NCBI RefSeq assembly: GCF_902713425.1
Contig: NC_081201.1
Span: 28,610,113 to 28,674,112, forward strand
From: Acipenser ruthenus
Lineage: Eukaryota; Chordata; Actinopteri; Acipenseriformes; Acipenseridae
Direction: 5' to 3'
Length of the DNA stretch: 64,000 bases
Positions within the stretch are counted from its first letter, which is position 1, and every line of letters starts with the position of its first letter. The position numbers and the translations under genes are program-made. Shown here piece by piece: positions 22,835 to 35,829 of this stretch. The notes beneath the pieces were generated by a model. That model was given only the letters and a program-made list of their open reading frames with translations, did not search any database and was not told where the DNA came from.

Positions 22835-24591
22835 ATGGAATCAAATAGGGACGAAGCCGAGCGCTGTATTGAGATTGCCGAGACGGCCTTCAGACATAAA
22901 CAGGTGGAGAAAGCTGTGCGTTTTCTTGAGAAGGCACAAAGGCTATTCCCGACAGCTAAAGCACAAGGTAAGCCGAGACACAGAAGAAACAAAAATGGCA
23001 AGCTTGAAATTATGCCCAAGGCTTTAATCCTGCTCTAGATATTGGGGGCCAGGCGGAAACTGTAACTACAAACAGCGCATGCGTGAGAAAGCTAGCTGCG
23101 CACGGGTTGCTGGTAATTGTAGTCATTTATAAATGTGCATCAGTCTTTTTTATTTATATTTGTCGCTAATTATTACGGTTATGAATGCTATGACTGTTCA
23201 TGAAAAGTAGTCGATCCATCGTCAGCAATTGCGGTAATACATTCCCCTGTTAGCTTAAATTTGGTTTTAGACCTTGGAAAAGAACTACAATCCCCGGCCT
23301 GCACAAATATAAAACTGTCGAAAAGGTGCAGCGAAAGGCATTTTGATAGTTGTTGTTTTGTAAACATTCCCTGGTCATCTAAGGATATATAAACTAGTCC
23401 ATTATATTTATAAAAAAAAGTCAGGATTCATAAGAGTTTGCTTTGTTTTGTTTTTTTAACCATGCACTATCGACGCCATACTTATATAGGGTGCTTTAAG
23501 GAAAGTATATGGAGGTGATTGAACTACAATTCCCAGATCTAGGTTTCAATATGAAGTGACTGACAGCGGTAGCAAAATCTGAAATGTTCGACTAGGATTA
23601 TAAATACTCTGTATTTTTGTTTATAGTAAATAAATAAATACATAAATAAACTGACGTGTTATTTCTGATTAAGGTCGTATTCATTATTTTAAGTAATGCG
23701 TTAAAACAAGCTAACTGCTAGATCGAACTCTCACGGGGACTGCACACAATAGTACTTTTTAGTTTTGTCACGCCGATTAAAAAACAAAACAAAAAAACAA
23801 CTCAATTTGCAATTGACAATGGCACTACACGAAACATATTGTATATTACACATACTTTGAAACGTGTATAGTGTTTATTATGCTAACTTGTTGCACGACT
23901 CGATTTTCGATTTGTTTAACACACACAAAAAAGGTTTTATTAAGTCATTGCATATTTCTTAAATATGTATTTTGTATAGTTCCCATAGGAGAAAATGCCT
24001 TCTAACCTGACAGTAAAGCGTTTCTGTATTGGTTGTAGTGGCAGCTTATAAAGGGATAATTACATTCCATCTGCTTTGCATGAAGGATTGACAGAACTTT
24101 CCACAAACGTTTTTCCAAAGGTGTATTTATGCTGAAATGTAGTGTGTGAAGGCGGCAGGACATTCAAGACTAATATAACCTATTTTTTATATTGGTTAAG
24201 ACATTGCATGTTATATATTTTTTTTTAATTAAATTGATACTTTTATTGTTCACTGAACTTTGTGAAAGCAAGAAACAAATTCTATTGTAGAAGTAATTTG
24301 CTACACAAAACAAGCAAGATTTTAATTTGGGCCACACTGTTTTGCTGATCCTGAAAAATATATCAATGCTCTTACTGTATTTCTGTACCAGTCAGCAATT
24401 GAATAGTTTACCCACATTTTACATGCAGAGCCTTGACAGACTTATCATACTGTAGCCATCTGCAGTTGTCGCTAATTCTAATCCCTTCTATCATTTTTGG
24501 TAGCAAGTACAGTATCCAGATTCAGACACTGTTTCGAGGAAACAATTGTAGCCCCAGCACCTTACAAAATTTAAAGTAGTCTATGCTAAAC

Positions 24592-24632
<41 letters not shown>

Positions 24633-24920
24633 TTTATATATATATATATATATATATAAAAGGCAGCAGTGTGGAGTAGTGGTTAGGGCTCTGGACTCTT
24701 GACCGGAGGGTTGTGGGTTCAGTCCCCAGTGGGAGACACTGCTGTTGTACCCTTGAGCAAGGTACTTTACCTAGATTGCTCCAGTAAAAACCCAACTGTA
24801 TAAATGGGTAATTGTATGTAAAAATAATGTGATATCTGTATAATGTGAAATAATGTATAATGTGATATGTTGTAACAATTGTAAGTCGCCCTGGATAAGG
24901 GCGTCTGCTAAGAAATAAAT

Positions 24921-24985
<65 letters not shown>

Positions 24986-27900
24986 GTGTGTGTGTGTAAT
25001 TTGTACAAAATAGTTTTCAAACTATTGTGGAAGTCACTATGAACCACTATAGTATAAAAAGTGTAGTATAAAAGCTAGTATAAAAAGTGAACTTTGCACT
25101 ATGAAGAAGTATGAATTAAATTAAGTACAAGAACAGTAGGAGTGCGGTATTTCTACCAGTTTGCACTTAAGCTTAGTAAACTGGGCCCAATTAAAGTTCA
25201 ACGAAAACCTCTAGTCCCTCGGTGAGAAGCACTGAGTGTGCTAAAGAAGCAACACCTCCAGCCCATCCAGTGGGCATTCACATACACCGTTGTCACAATA
25301 TGGTCAATTTCATTTCCCACTTTTTCAGCTTTGATAGATGCCGTCACGCAGAATGGACAGCCATCAAGCACAAACCACCAGTCCAAGTGCAACGAGTCCA
25401 CAGGCCCCCGACACAGGAGAGGTGGGGATGAGGCTAGTTCAGCCAGTGGGGATAAGGGAGGAGACAGTGGGAAGCCGTACTCGCCAGATCAGCTGGAAGC
25501 TGTCAAAAGGTATAGAAATCTGAAGTTTTCTAGTGCGATTGATAAGTGCATGCAGGGTAGCCTAAGGCAGGGCCACCCTATTTTAGCTCATACAAGCTGG
25601 ACATTCTGTAATTGCAATGAAATGCCTAAATACACTTTTGTTTGTAAGTGATCAGGATTGTTAGGGTGATTTCAACTTTTACTAGTTGAGTGAGTGGCCT
25701 GACCTAAAATAAATTTGTTTAGTCTTTTTTGGAAAAACAAGCCTGGCTCTGAACTAACTGTTTGGAAAAGTCTATAACACCTAGGATCAGATGTTCCGCT
25801 ATGGCCAAATTGTCCGCACCGTAAATGTACTATCAGGGGCGCTGGAATTAGCGGTGCTGGGGGTGCGGCAGCACGCCATGGCTTTTCATGGCTTCTACCA
25901 TATACATTTGTTCAATGGCTTTCAGCACCCCCACTTTAAAAATTGTTCCAGTGCCACTGTGTACTATGAAGCTGGCAGTTTGCCTGTAGTTTGTGCACAA
26001 TGGAAAATGTTGGCCCATATCTGTTACGTATACAGTACAGTAAAACCTGTCATATCTGATTTAATTGGTTCCAGGTGCCCATTGGATATGTAAAAATATC
26101 CTATCTCAGAGGGAGTCGTTAGACTACATTGTAGTTCATTTATTAACATCAGGGCGTTATAAATGAACAATGCCAGGTACATCCGTGTGTCTAAAACACT
26201 AAAGTACGGTACTGCATGTATACTATACAAAGAAAATGAGTGAACATGATTGCAAAACAAAGCAATATAATACAGTATTTGACAATTTAAAAAATAGCAT
26301 TCCAAAAACAGTTCTCCTTGTGCTTTTTCAGTCTATGCCAAAGTAATCACACAAGTTTTTTTTGTGTGTGTTAACTAAAGACAACAAGAAGAAAGTGCAC
26401 ACAAACACAAATTGGCTTTGGAGGTCAATGAAACAAATTTTGTTTCAGCTTTAACTGTACAGTAATTATACTATATTAATCCCTTGCTTTCTTGGTTTTT
26501 TTATTTAAAATGGTTATAATGGGCAGTTACGTGAAGTGACAGCTTTTAAAAAGTGAAACTCAATTCCCAAACCCACTTTTTTTTTATCTGCAACTGAATC
26601 CATTCTGTCCTGCTAAGAGCTGAATTTACTGTTTTAGACCTATAATAAAATGTGCATTGATCAGTTTCCATCAGTACCGTTCAGCTGGCAGCAGCATGTG
26701 TAAATGACACATGCCAGAGGTCCATCGGTTAATAGAGGGTACCGTATCTTACATGATCGGATACGACAGGTTCCACTGTATTTATGGATCTCTAAACAGT
26801 TCCAGCAACTCACGTACAGAAAGCAATTATTTGAGTAATAAATATTTATCCTGTAGTTCTATCAAATTTGTGTTTGACTATTTGCAGCCATGCACTGTCA
26901 AAAATTAAATTAATTGGGTTCAGCAGTTCAATGTAAATTAACATGCTGAAAACCCATCCAGATCCATTGATATCTGTTTTAAATGAGCAAAGTAGTAATC
27001 TGTCATCCTGCCTGTTCTTGATGAGTTTTTCTCAGAGTGCATAGATGTTGGCACTATAGCTTAACCCATTAGTGCAACTGACAATCTTTGAGGCTATTAA
27101 TACCCCAAACTGTAGGTGGGTTAGCATGTAAACCGCTGCAAATATATTTAATTCTACAGCTTCCTAATCATATGGTATTTCATCTTGTCTTTCTCAGTAA
27201 CCAACATTTGTGTTGTTGCTGTTGTTATTTTGTGTCCAGGATAAAGCACTGTAAAAACTACTACGAGATTCTTGGGCTCAGCAAAGATGCTACAGAAGAA
27301 GATCTGAAAAAGGCTTATAGGAAACTGGCGTTAAAGTTTCACCCAGATAAAAACCATGCTCCAGGGGCTACAGATGCATTTAAAGGTAAACTTTATTGAA
27401 CATTCTTTACATTATATTTTCTTTTGATTCCCAAATCGGTACCTGAACTTTCAGTACCAACATCCAACATGTTGTTCCGTCCAGGGTCAAATCCTCCAGG
27501 AACATCTACACCGTCCTAACCTTCAATCACATTTATACCAAACCTTCATTTAATCCTAAAGTATCCAATTGCAAAATTGCTGTTGAGTCCACTAGGGACT
27601 CTTTAAATATTACTCTCCTCACAACAGATGCTACTATAAGTACAGATGTTCCCAGAGCATTTAGTATCAGACATTATAAAATGCATATTACAGTTTTTGT
27701 CAGATTTGATAGTATCATTACATGATGATTCCCCTGTATACAGTATAGACATGTTCTACCAATCATGTAATAGGCTGGTTAGTAAGATACTATTATTTCT
27801 TTTATTCTAAGGCATACAAAATAGGGATGCTTAAATCGGATGTTAAATTGATGGTAGAGGGTGACATGTGTATTGTGTTGCTCAGTGGTTTTTTAACTTG

Positions 27901-30900
27901 TTTTAAACTGTTTGTCCTCAGCTATCGGGAATGCATATGCAGTGCTGAGTAATGCAGAGAAGCGAAAGCGGTATGATCAGTTTGGTGAGGAGAAAGTTCA
28001 CACTTCTCGGCATGGCCACTCGCACTCAGATTTCCACCGCGGCTTCGAGGCAGACATCTCGCCAGAGGACCTCTTTAACATGTTCTTCGGAGGTGGCTTT
28101 CCGTCAAGTAAGTCCCACTTTAGACCTGAAATACACAGATCTAAATTCAGTAGCAAAAAGTATGAGACAAGGGGATTATGACATTATATTTTGATTCCTG
28201 TGTTTTGATCACAATTAGACATGCCATCCTGCTAAGTGTCAGTCAAGGTGAAAAATCTAATTTCCAGGAGAGTATGCAGACCTCAACAAAATATGATCAG
28301 ACATGTAGCACCATCCACAATACAGTAATATAACAAACACGATGGTCCTTTGCTGAAATATGTCAGCTGGGTGCATTATTTAGAGCTATTGGTAAGTAAT
28401 TTGCTGTAGTTGTAATGGGCAGTGAGTGAACTAGCAGCCTCATCTCAACAATAGGAGGATCTCTTGTCCATATATTTAATTATAACTCATTACCTCATAT
28501 TGTCTGCAGGGGTCAGCAGTATATGTAACTGTGTTTTTTTTAATCTTCATAATATTATTATTATTATTATTATTATTATTATGCAATTGTTAAGTATCAC
28601 AAAATCTTTGTTACGACCCACATGATCCAAGCGTAGGTCCTTGAGTTTTCACATTACTGCTATCTGATTAGTTAAACTATTTGGCCTACTTTTCTACTGT
28701 GAAGACTGTATCTGTAATTCATTAATTATATAGCCTAGGCAGTATGTAATTCAAGCAGTTTAGTTTTTCTCAGTGTGCTGACAGTGACCACGGGTTTCCT
28801 TTAATTTTTTTTCTCAAAGGTAATGTTCATGTGTACAGTAATGGGAGAATGCGCTACACACATCAACAGAGACCAGAGAGGAGGGAACAACAGAGAGATG
28901 TAAGAATTTTTTTTCTATATATTATATAATTGTGACAGAGCCTTACAGCTCGTGTTTGCTTTGCCATTATAAACACAGACACCAGAATTTCAGGTTTCAG
29001 AATTTTAGCACTTGCATGCACTTTTATTATTTACAATAACAAAAGAAATAAAACAAACAAAAAGCCTAACTCCACACAGGAGCGCTAACTAAACTAACTG
29101 TACAAACTGGACAGCTAAGCTGTTTACCAGTTTCAGAACGCACAAATCGCAGGCAGGTGGCACTCATCTATAATTACTCGGGTGTACCTTTTCCTGGCTC
29201 CCTCCCGTGGCATTCTGGGGGATGTAGTTCCTTAGCGCCTCCTGAACTACATGTATTTTTATTCCTCCCCCCAGTCTATATATATATGTGTATGTATGTA
29301 TGCATGCATGCATGCAGGTAGGTTTATATACATCTTCTGGTCCTGAGAAATAAATGCTTTGCCATCCAAAAGAGAAACACTTTTTTCACATGTCATCATT
29401 GCAATGGCGCTTCTGTTTGCAAAGCACCCCGAAATTAGTCCAATTTAGGGGTGCTTTTACTGCAATGTGCACGTCACCAGAGTGTTGATGATACAAGTGT
29501 GAGTAAAACTTACATGGTATACAAAACAACTTGTCTGGTATACAAATATAATGTTGCTGATCTTGTAAAACAAACAAAAAAGCTAAAATAGCAAATCAAG
29601 GAATATATATATACACACACACACACACTAGCCTGTTTTAAGAAATTGAAATAAAATAAAAAGAATACTGTATTTCATAGACTACCAACCTAGAGTATAG
29701 AAACACAAAGAGTATCACTAGGTGGCACACTGCAGTTGTGCAGTTGCAAAAAGAATGCCCCATTGTATTGTATGCAGTGCATTGTGTAACTAGCAGCCAT
29801 TTAAGTTAGAGACTTACTGGGCATTGCAAAAAATCATAAAAGGGTGTTGAACGAATGAATAAAGTTTGATTTAAAATGCATCATAAAAGAAGATCCACTC
29901 TAAAATTTCTGTTCAGTACTGTACCTTTAGGAAAATCTAGTAAATTTTTCAGTGCAAAATATTCTATATGACTCTAAAAATAGGTATGATCTGGGTATAA
30001 GGTAAAAAAAAAAAAAAGCAGCATGGCCTAACAAACACAGTACTGGTTTAGAGGAGATGCTGGTTAACTTCTCTCAAGTTAATTAAAAATGAGTTCAATT
30101 AATCAGAAACAAGGACAGAATGTTATGTTCTGATATTTGGTTCCCAGGTGTAAAAAATGTTTAAACAAATAAAAAATGCAACAGTACCACAGGTTGGAGA
30201 TATGTAACTGATAAACACACCTCTGAAAACTCATCTTGACCATTGATTTAACAAAAGAACAGACCTGAACAACAAATGCATTCCGCAAAGAAGTTTTTCC
30301 TAATTCTGGTCATTCAAACTGTATCCTCAGTCCCACTGTCTCTTTCTCAAGTGGTTATCAGGCATGAATGGTTTCTGTATATTCAAGACAGCATGTTTGT
30401 TGAAGTGCTTCTTATGGGGCCCATCAGTCTCACATTTCTGTTTGTCTTGTGTAGGGGGGCCTGGCCCTTTTCGTACAGCTGATGCCCATCCTGATCCTCA
30501 TCATAGTTTCAGTGCTGAGCCAATTGATCGTCTCCAGTCCTACCTACAGTCTTAGCCTTAGGCCGTGAGTACTTCTATTTTCTTGTTTTGTCAAAAGGGT
30601 TCAAATAAATGAGGAAGCCTCCAAATGTTCAGGTACTAATCACTGACCAAGTTCTGAGGTACTTCATTAAATTAATTTCACTAATTTAACTTGGGATGGT
30701 ATGGTACTTCAAGAGTGTCCTTCCCATGGTATATAGTACAGTGGACTTCTCTGTTGCCACACACACCCACATTAAGCTTGCCCCCTAAAGTTATTTATTT
30801 ATTTTATGTCGGTCCATGCAGCCCCTAGCCACTGAAATAGGGGAGGGGTGCTGGCTAACTGTTTGACTGTTTGATGGATTGACTGTTTGTTAGATTGCTT

Positions 30901-32174
30901 TGGCCTCCTGAAACTATCAGGGCTTTTTGTATTTACCTATCCAAGGCCTCTGACATTTAAACAGGCGGGTGAAGTGGCTTTTACCAGGATTATTGAAAAT
31001 GGCCTTTGTGTCCACACCCATCACAGTCAGCATGCAAGTCCCTCACAGTGATCTGTTATTGGCCTCCCTGTATCTGAGTGCCATTTGATGACAAAAATGC
31101 TGGTGAACTTTGGTCTTGTGTAGGAATATTTCAACCAGCTGCAGTCAAACAGATGGATATTTGTTCAGAGTACTTTTTTGCTAGTTGTACTGTGATTTAA
31201 ATTTTTTTTTTTTAAAAAAACTTGATTTGTACCACCCTCTGCCTCTGATCATGCAGTAAGATCTGGAAGTTATTATTAAGATGATGAATCCATATCTTTC
31301 TACATATCTACTGTATATGTTTGGCTTTGTGTATTGAAAGCACGTCAATGCTAACAGTGTTTTTGACTGTGGCATTTACTAGATTTATGCTAGCCTAACG
31401 CAGTTTTCAGAAGAGCAGTTAGTTTTATTTTTAAATATCGTCCAGATTATATTAAATGGTTGACGTCAGAGAGATGTGAAAGAGGCTCCTATAAACATCC
31501 TCTGCTAATAACAAACTCAAACGGAAGACATTGCCTGTTCTTTTATGCAATTGTTTTTTTTGGTTTTTTTAAAGCAAATGTACTTGATTTTTTTTAAAGA
31601 CAGTAAATGCAAACTTAATGGGGCTCTCCTGGTCAATGACAATTCATTGACTGACTCGCTTGCTAGTGTATAGTTTGAGACCTCATCTCTAACTTGTGTA
31701 TTTCAAATGTAGGTCAATGGGCCACACTCATAGGCGACTAACTGAACTCCTGAAGGTGCCTTACTATGTGTCGGCACAGTTTTCCGAGGAATACACTGGG
31801 ATGAATCTAAAAAATGTGGAGCGGAATGTAGAGGATGATTATATTTCTAGCCTCAGAAACAACTGCTGGAAGGAAAAGCAACAGAGTAAGTTTGACGACA
31901 AAAATAAATTAAAAACTTGCATCAAAAGCAAGGTCACTTATAGAAGGTTAACAGAATTCTAGGATGTAAATGTATAAAAGAGGCTTTTCAGCTACAAGGT
32001 AAAAAAAATACATCTTAATCCATGTTTTTGACACTTTTTCAAAACATGTTTCCTTATTCAAATCTTACAATTGTGTTTATAGCCACAATAGTCAGACCTG
32101 CTAATATTACTCCTGTAACTGTCTCCCTCTACTCCACATTACCACCACATTAAAATGCCCCTGACAGAATATAT

Positions 32175-32235
<61 letters not shown>

Positions 32236-32485
32236 TTTATTTTGCCAGGTTATTGGTCAACTCAACTTATTTTTGTTCTGTCCCTTTTGAAGTGATGTTT
32301 AAAGGTCAGTATACTAAGCATTTAACCCCAGTGCTCAACATGAGATTGTTATTTCTCCTCCAGAGGAAGGTTTGCTGTACAGAGCTCGGTATTTTGGAGA
32401 TGGAGAGCTTTACCAAAGGGCACAGAAGATGGGCACTCCTAGCTGTGCCAGACTCTCAGAAGTCCAGGCTTCATTGCACGGTTAA
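22835..32485 (+). CDS. dnajb12: DnaJ homolog subfamily B member 12, ER-membrane Hsp40
   Basis: This tail-anchored-like ER J-protein recruits cytosolic HSC70 for folding and ER-associated degradation of membrane proteins. Exons: 22,835-22,967, 25,329-25,509, 27,240-27,385, 27,922-28,107, 28,820-28,899, 30,455-30,564, 31,713-31,885 and 32,364-32,485. They total 1,131 nt, 376 aa; all junctions are GT-AG and keep phase (human protein 375 aa). The N-terminus [16 protein letters not shown] is a helical repeat. The J domain (about residues 105-170) has [20 protein letters not shown] and the HPD motif in [16 protein letters not shown]. The Gly/Phe segment is [14 protein letters not shown]. The membrane helix is [18 protein letters not shown]. 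The C-terminal DUF1977 region has [20 protein letters not shown] and ends [11 protein letters not shown]. The C-terminus and the neighbouring DDIT4 favour DNAJB12 over DNAJB14. No lesion is seen. Introns hold SINE, pogo-like and LTR insertions. Confidence 0.95.
23041..23540 (+). promoter_or_regulatory. Cluster of ACTACAATTCCC-type motifs in DNAJB12 intron 1
   Basis: Four related words lie within 475 bp: ACTACAAACAGCGCATGCG (23,065-23,083), CTGGTAATTGTAGT inverted (23,110-23,123), ACTACAATCCCCGG (23,284-23,297) and ACTACAATTCCCAG (23,523-23,536). This is the promoter motif bound by ZNF143/THAP11 in vertebrates. Occupancy is inferred. Confidence 0.45.
24596..24983. repeat. (TA)n arrays flanking a SINE
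   Basis: TA runs at about 24,596-24,656 and 24,926-24,983 bracket the SINE at 24,662-24,925. The SINE probably inserted into a TA array, or the right-hand run grew from its AT-rich tail. Confidence 0.9.
24662..24925 (+). mobile_element. tRNA-derived SINE, full length
   Basis: The head has a pol III A box (GTAGTGGTTAGGGCTCTGG) and B box (GGGTTGTGGGTTCAGTCCCC). A core segment GAGCAAGGTACTTTACC follows, and then a LINE-type tail GTAAGTCGCCCTGGATAAGG plus AATAAATAATAAT. It sits in DNAJB12 intron 1, sense to the gene. The tail matches the fragment near 20,400. V-SINE-like organisation is likely; the exact family needs a repeat library. Confidence 0.88.
26038..26778. mobile_element. Non-autonomous pogo/Tigger-like element
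   Basis: The left end is CAGTAAAACCTGTCATATC and the right end is GATACGACAGGTTCCACTG, inverted repeats of about 19 bp with three mismatches, both flanked by TA. The interior of about 700 bp is AT-rich without a transposase frame. TIRs of CAGTRRAACCT form with TA duplication are typical of the pogo branch of Tc1/mariner. It lies in DNAJB12 intron 2. Confidence 0.75.
28553..28582. repeat. (ATT)n microsatellite
   Basis: About 30 bp of ATT units in DNAJB12 intron 4. Confidence 0.95.
28931..29273 (-). mobile_element. Probable solo LTR (fossil), Ty3/Gypsy-like
   Basis: Read on the minus strand, a segment of about 343 bp begins TGGGGGGAGG and ends GGCTCTGTCACA. It has TG...CA termini and an internal AATAAA-type signal. 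No internal retroelement region adjoins it, so it would be a solo LTR, antisense within DNAJB12 intron 5. No clear target duplication is seen. Age cannot be judged from one copy, and the family call is tentative. Confidence 0.5.
32175..32234. repeat. (AAT)n microsatellite
   Basis: About 60 bp of AAT units in the last DNAJB12 intron. Confidence 0.97.
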
Positions 32486-34560
32486 CGACACCACTGCCAC
32501 AAAGATAGGCATGCCATTTTACTCAAGCACTGCCCCCCTTCCTGTGGACCATTGATTTATGTAGGACATTTAAAACTGCTTCGTCATAGGGCTGTGTGAA
32601 GTGGCCAAAATTATTGTTATTTTTAGTTTTGACAAAATGCAAGTTTTATCTTTCAATACTACTGACCTGTATACAGGTCAAGGAAAAATAACACATGTTC
32701 ACCTTGGGTAAGGTTGTCCAAGATTAGGTCTAATTAGTTGTCTCTGGATTGTCTTTCTTTAAATTGAGTTAGTGCACAAAGCTAAAAACATTATAAAGAG
32801 GGGTGTGAGGGGCACACTGGTTTATCAATTACAAAATTAACTTGGTATTTGTGTTTTTATCATTTACTATGGCCAGCTGAGGAACAAAATTGCAATGTCT
32901 ATTTTAAATGTTCTTTTTTAGGTGTAGAAAAAATGCTTTTTCTTTAAAAGACAATAGCATGAACATTTTTTTTTGTTTATGTAAACATATGTCTCTAGGT
33001 TGTTTTTGGGGAGTCATTGAAGCCTGATGAACAATGCTGTTGGACTATATTATAAATAAAATAATCATTTCTTGTCCGAGCCTTCACCAAAATTGGACTG
33101 TAGAAAATGTACAAAAGATCCTTGTCATAATACAAGTCCATGGGACAACACGTTTAGCCCAAAAAAGGCTAGACTGCCCTACCTACCTGTCACACTTCTG
33201 TAGCTGAACCAAGATTTTCATGAGGACTGTAATCATGGAAACACGTGGAAAGCCAAAAGGCTGGGTGCAAGAAGATAGTTGGAGATCACACTGTTGTCTT
33301 CCAACAGGAGAACATAATACGCTTAAGAGGAATGAATTGGAATTAATTTATTATGATGTAACAACTGTTTTTGATTGGCATGTATCCATGTCTGAGAATG
33401 GCTTTAGATTCCCTTCAGTGTATTCCTGTGCATTGTGTATTAAACCATGAATTCAGTGTTAGTAATACAGGATCAGTACAGAATGGAGGGTTAAACTGTA
33501 GCATTTGTAGCATTTTTTTTCTCAGCCAGCCACTGATTGTGCCAGTCAATGACAATTATTGTTTCATCTCCATAGTTTATATTTGTATGTGTGTTGTACT
33601 TTTAACTATGCAGGGACTAGAATTAAATTATTTAGCTTCCTTCTTTCTAATTTAATTAATTGTACCATGTGAATTGAAGTACGCCAATTAGTATTTAAAA
33701 TAATTGCATCGGTGAATATGCTCTATTTATTAAAACTGAATCATCTGAAATCTGTTTTTTTTTGTTGTTGTTTTTTAAAGACAATTAAAGTGTGTGCTTA
33801 TTTTAGCTGACAACTTCAGTTTTGCTTTGTTGTGGATATATCTGGGTGTATTGAAATAATGGACAATCACAAATACTTTAAATTATACTTCCATTTGTAA
33901 TGTATATTTGAACAAAAAAAGCATAATCAAAATGGGGCTTAAGATGTTTGGTTATGAAGTGAATAATATACAGGATGATTGATAATACCTTTGGGGAATA
34001 TAAACAAAGTATTTTTTTCTTTCTGAAAGTATAATACATAAAAGGCTTAACTACAAAAGAATGTAGTAAAAAGATAAGGGAATTTAATGTGAAATACACA
34101 TGATTATGGGGCACTGTAGATGTAACTGTCTATTTCATTAACAACAGACTTCCATCTGAAACCTCACTGATATTTTAACTGCAGCCATCTGGAAATAAAG
34201 CAAAACAAAACAGAACCCAAACCTTCAAAGAAATAGACATTAAAACACCCTGGTCTCTCCACACCACTAATGGCAAACATGCTCCGACTTTATACCCCAA
34301 AGGAGACCCTTTTAAAAATAAATGTAACTTTAAGGTACTGGGACATGTTCATATCAGTTTCATCAGTACCCACTTCAAGTACGGTAGATGTGTTTAAAGA
34401 CTTGCTGTTCGATATTCTTTATTTCATTGAATACTGACAGAACTGGAGCAATTTAGTGTTCCCAAATGGGATGTACCAACAAAAAAAAGTTTAAGAATTG
34501 ACATGAAAACAATTGGCATTAATAAACTCTTTTAGCTATCATTTACTTTGGTAATGTTTG
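32486..34560 (+). other. dnajb12: DNAJB12 3' UTR (start certain, end uncertain)
   Basis: This follows the DNAJB12 stop. AATAAA occurs near 33,054 (TATAAATAAAATAATC) and near 34,195 (GGAAATAAAGC), and ATTAAAG near 33,785. Human DNAJB12 has a long 3' UTR, so any of these may be used. No other gene is visible up to the SINE at 35,026. Confidence 0.4.
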
Positions 34561-35025
34561 TGGTTTACTGTTTTTTATGCAAGTCCTTCGTGAAATAAGA
34601 ATTTTAACATTGAGAACATCCACCCATGTTGGCCTGTCTTTTAAGGTCCAGTTGATGGAAAATATTCTTACAAAAGGTGGATTACAACATTTGATAAAAA
34701 ATATTATATAGTTAGGTATATTGTGGTGTTTCTATTACAATATATACTTATGAACAGATGTTTGTTTTCATGTTCATTTAATGTTATTTATGGCCAAATA
34801 ACATCCAGTGTTCAAGGCCATTGGATGTCTGTTGGCTATTCTAAATTTGCCAAAGATGCATTTTTTTCAGGGGAAGGCCAGTTACTTAGAAACATTTGAC
34901 AGGGCACCAATAAATCAACCCAAAATCAATAGTGCCAACACTGTTTAGAGAGGATTCATTATTACATTCAAGCACGGTTTAACTTAACAGAATGTTTATA
35001 AACACTACAAAATATCATTCCTCAT

Positions 35026-35475
35026 GGGGGCTCCCGAGTGGCGCATCCAGTAAAAGCACTCGCTAGAGTGCAGGATGCGCTCTATAGCCTGGACGTCGCC
35101 GGTTCGAGTCCAGGCTATTCCACAGCCTACCGTGGACGGGAGCTCCCAGGGGGCGGCGCTCAATTGGCCGAGCGTCGCCCGGGGGAGGGAGGGTTAGGTC
35201 GGCCAGGGTGTCCTCGGCTCACCGCGCAGCAGCGACCCCTGTAGTCTGGCCGGGCGCTTGCGGGCTTGCCTGTAAGCTGCCCAGAGCGGCGGCTGCATGG
35301 TGAGTTCGCAGTGTGTAAAGAAGCGGGGGGCTGACGGCACACGCTTCGGAGGACAGCGTGTGTTCATCTTCGCCCCTCCCGAGTCACCGCAGGGGTGGTA
35401 GCGGTGAGCTGAGCCTAAAAAATAATTGGGCATTTCAAATTGGGAGCAAATAATAAAAACTAATTGGCAACGACT

Positions 35476-35506
<31 letters not shown>
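35026..35506 (+). mobile_element. Long tRNA-derived SINE with GC-rich body
   Basis: The head GGGGCTCCCGAGTGGCGCAT and B box GGTTCGAGTCC (about 35,100) are tRNA-like. The body is GC-rich (GCGTCGCCCGGGGGAGG, TGTAGTCTGGCCGGGC) in an AT-rich setting, and the element ends in A25. It is about 480 bp, long for a SINE. It is not a tRNA gene, since no cloverleaf with acceptor stem closes around the boxes. Confidence 0.88.
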
Positions 35507-35829
35507 TCAATCCCAGGACACTGACAAAAACGTATTTATTGCACCAAAGAACATAAAATATCCTTTTTGAGACTTATTTATATACTTAACCTGTTTTTAT
35601 TGAAACAGAACTGTAATTGAATGTACTGCTGCAAAGTGTAGTTTAACAATACCAACTGCTGGATCAAATATTTTGGATTAAATCACAGGCATTGGGGTCG
35701 GTGACACAGTTCCAGCTGGGGGAATCTAAAAAGAAAATCAGTTGTTTACATTTCAGAAACAGCAGATGCAAAGGGTAGATCAAGACAATTGGATACAAAA
35801 AAAAGAATCTCTGTCAGACCCCTAACTTA

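Noticed and set aside
24634-25047. 137-codon minus-strand frame
   Set aside because: Made of TA arrays and the antisense of a SINE.
35038-35433. Frames and a tRNA-like B box at 35.1 kb
   Set aside because: The sequence is a SINE with a tRNA-like head and A-rich tail. No closed cloverleaf, so no tRNA gene, and the GC-rich frames are by-products.
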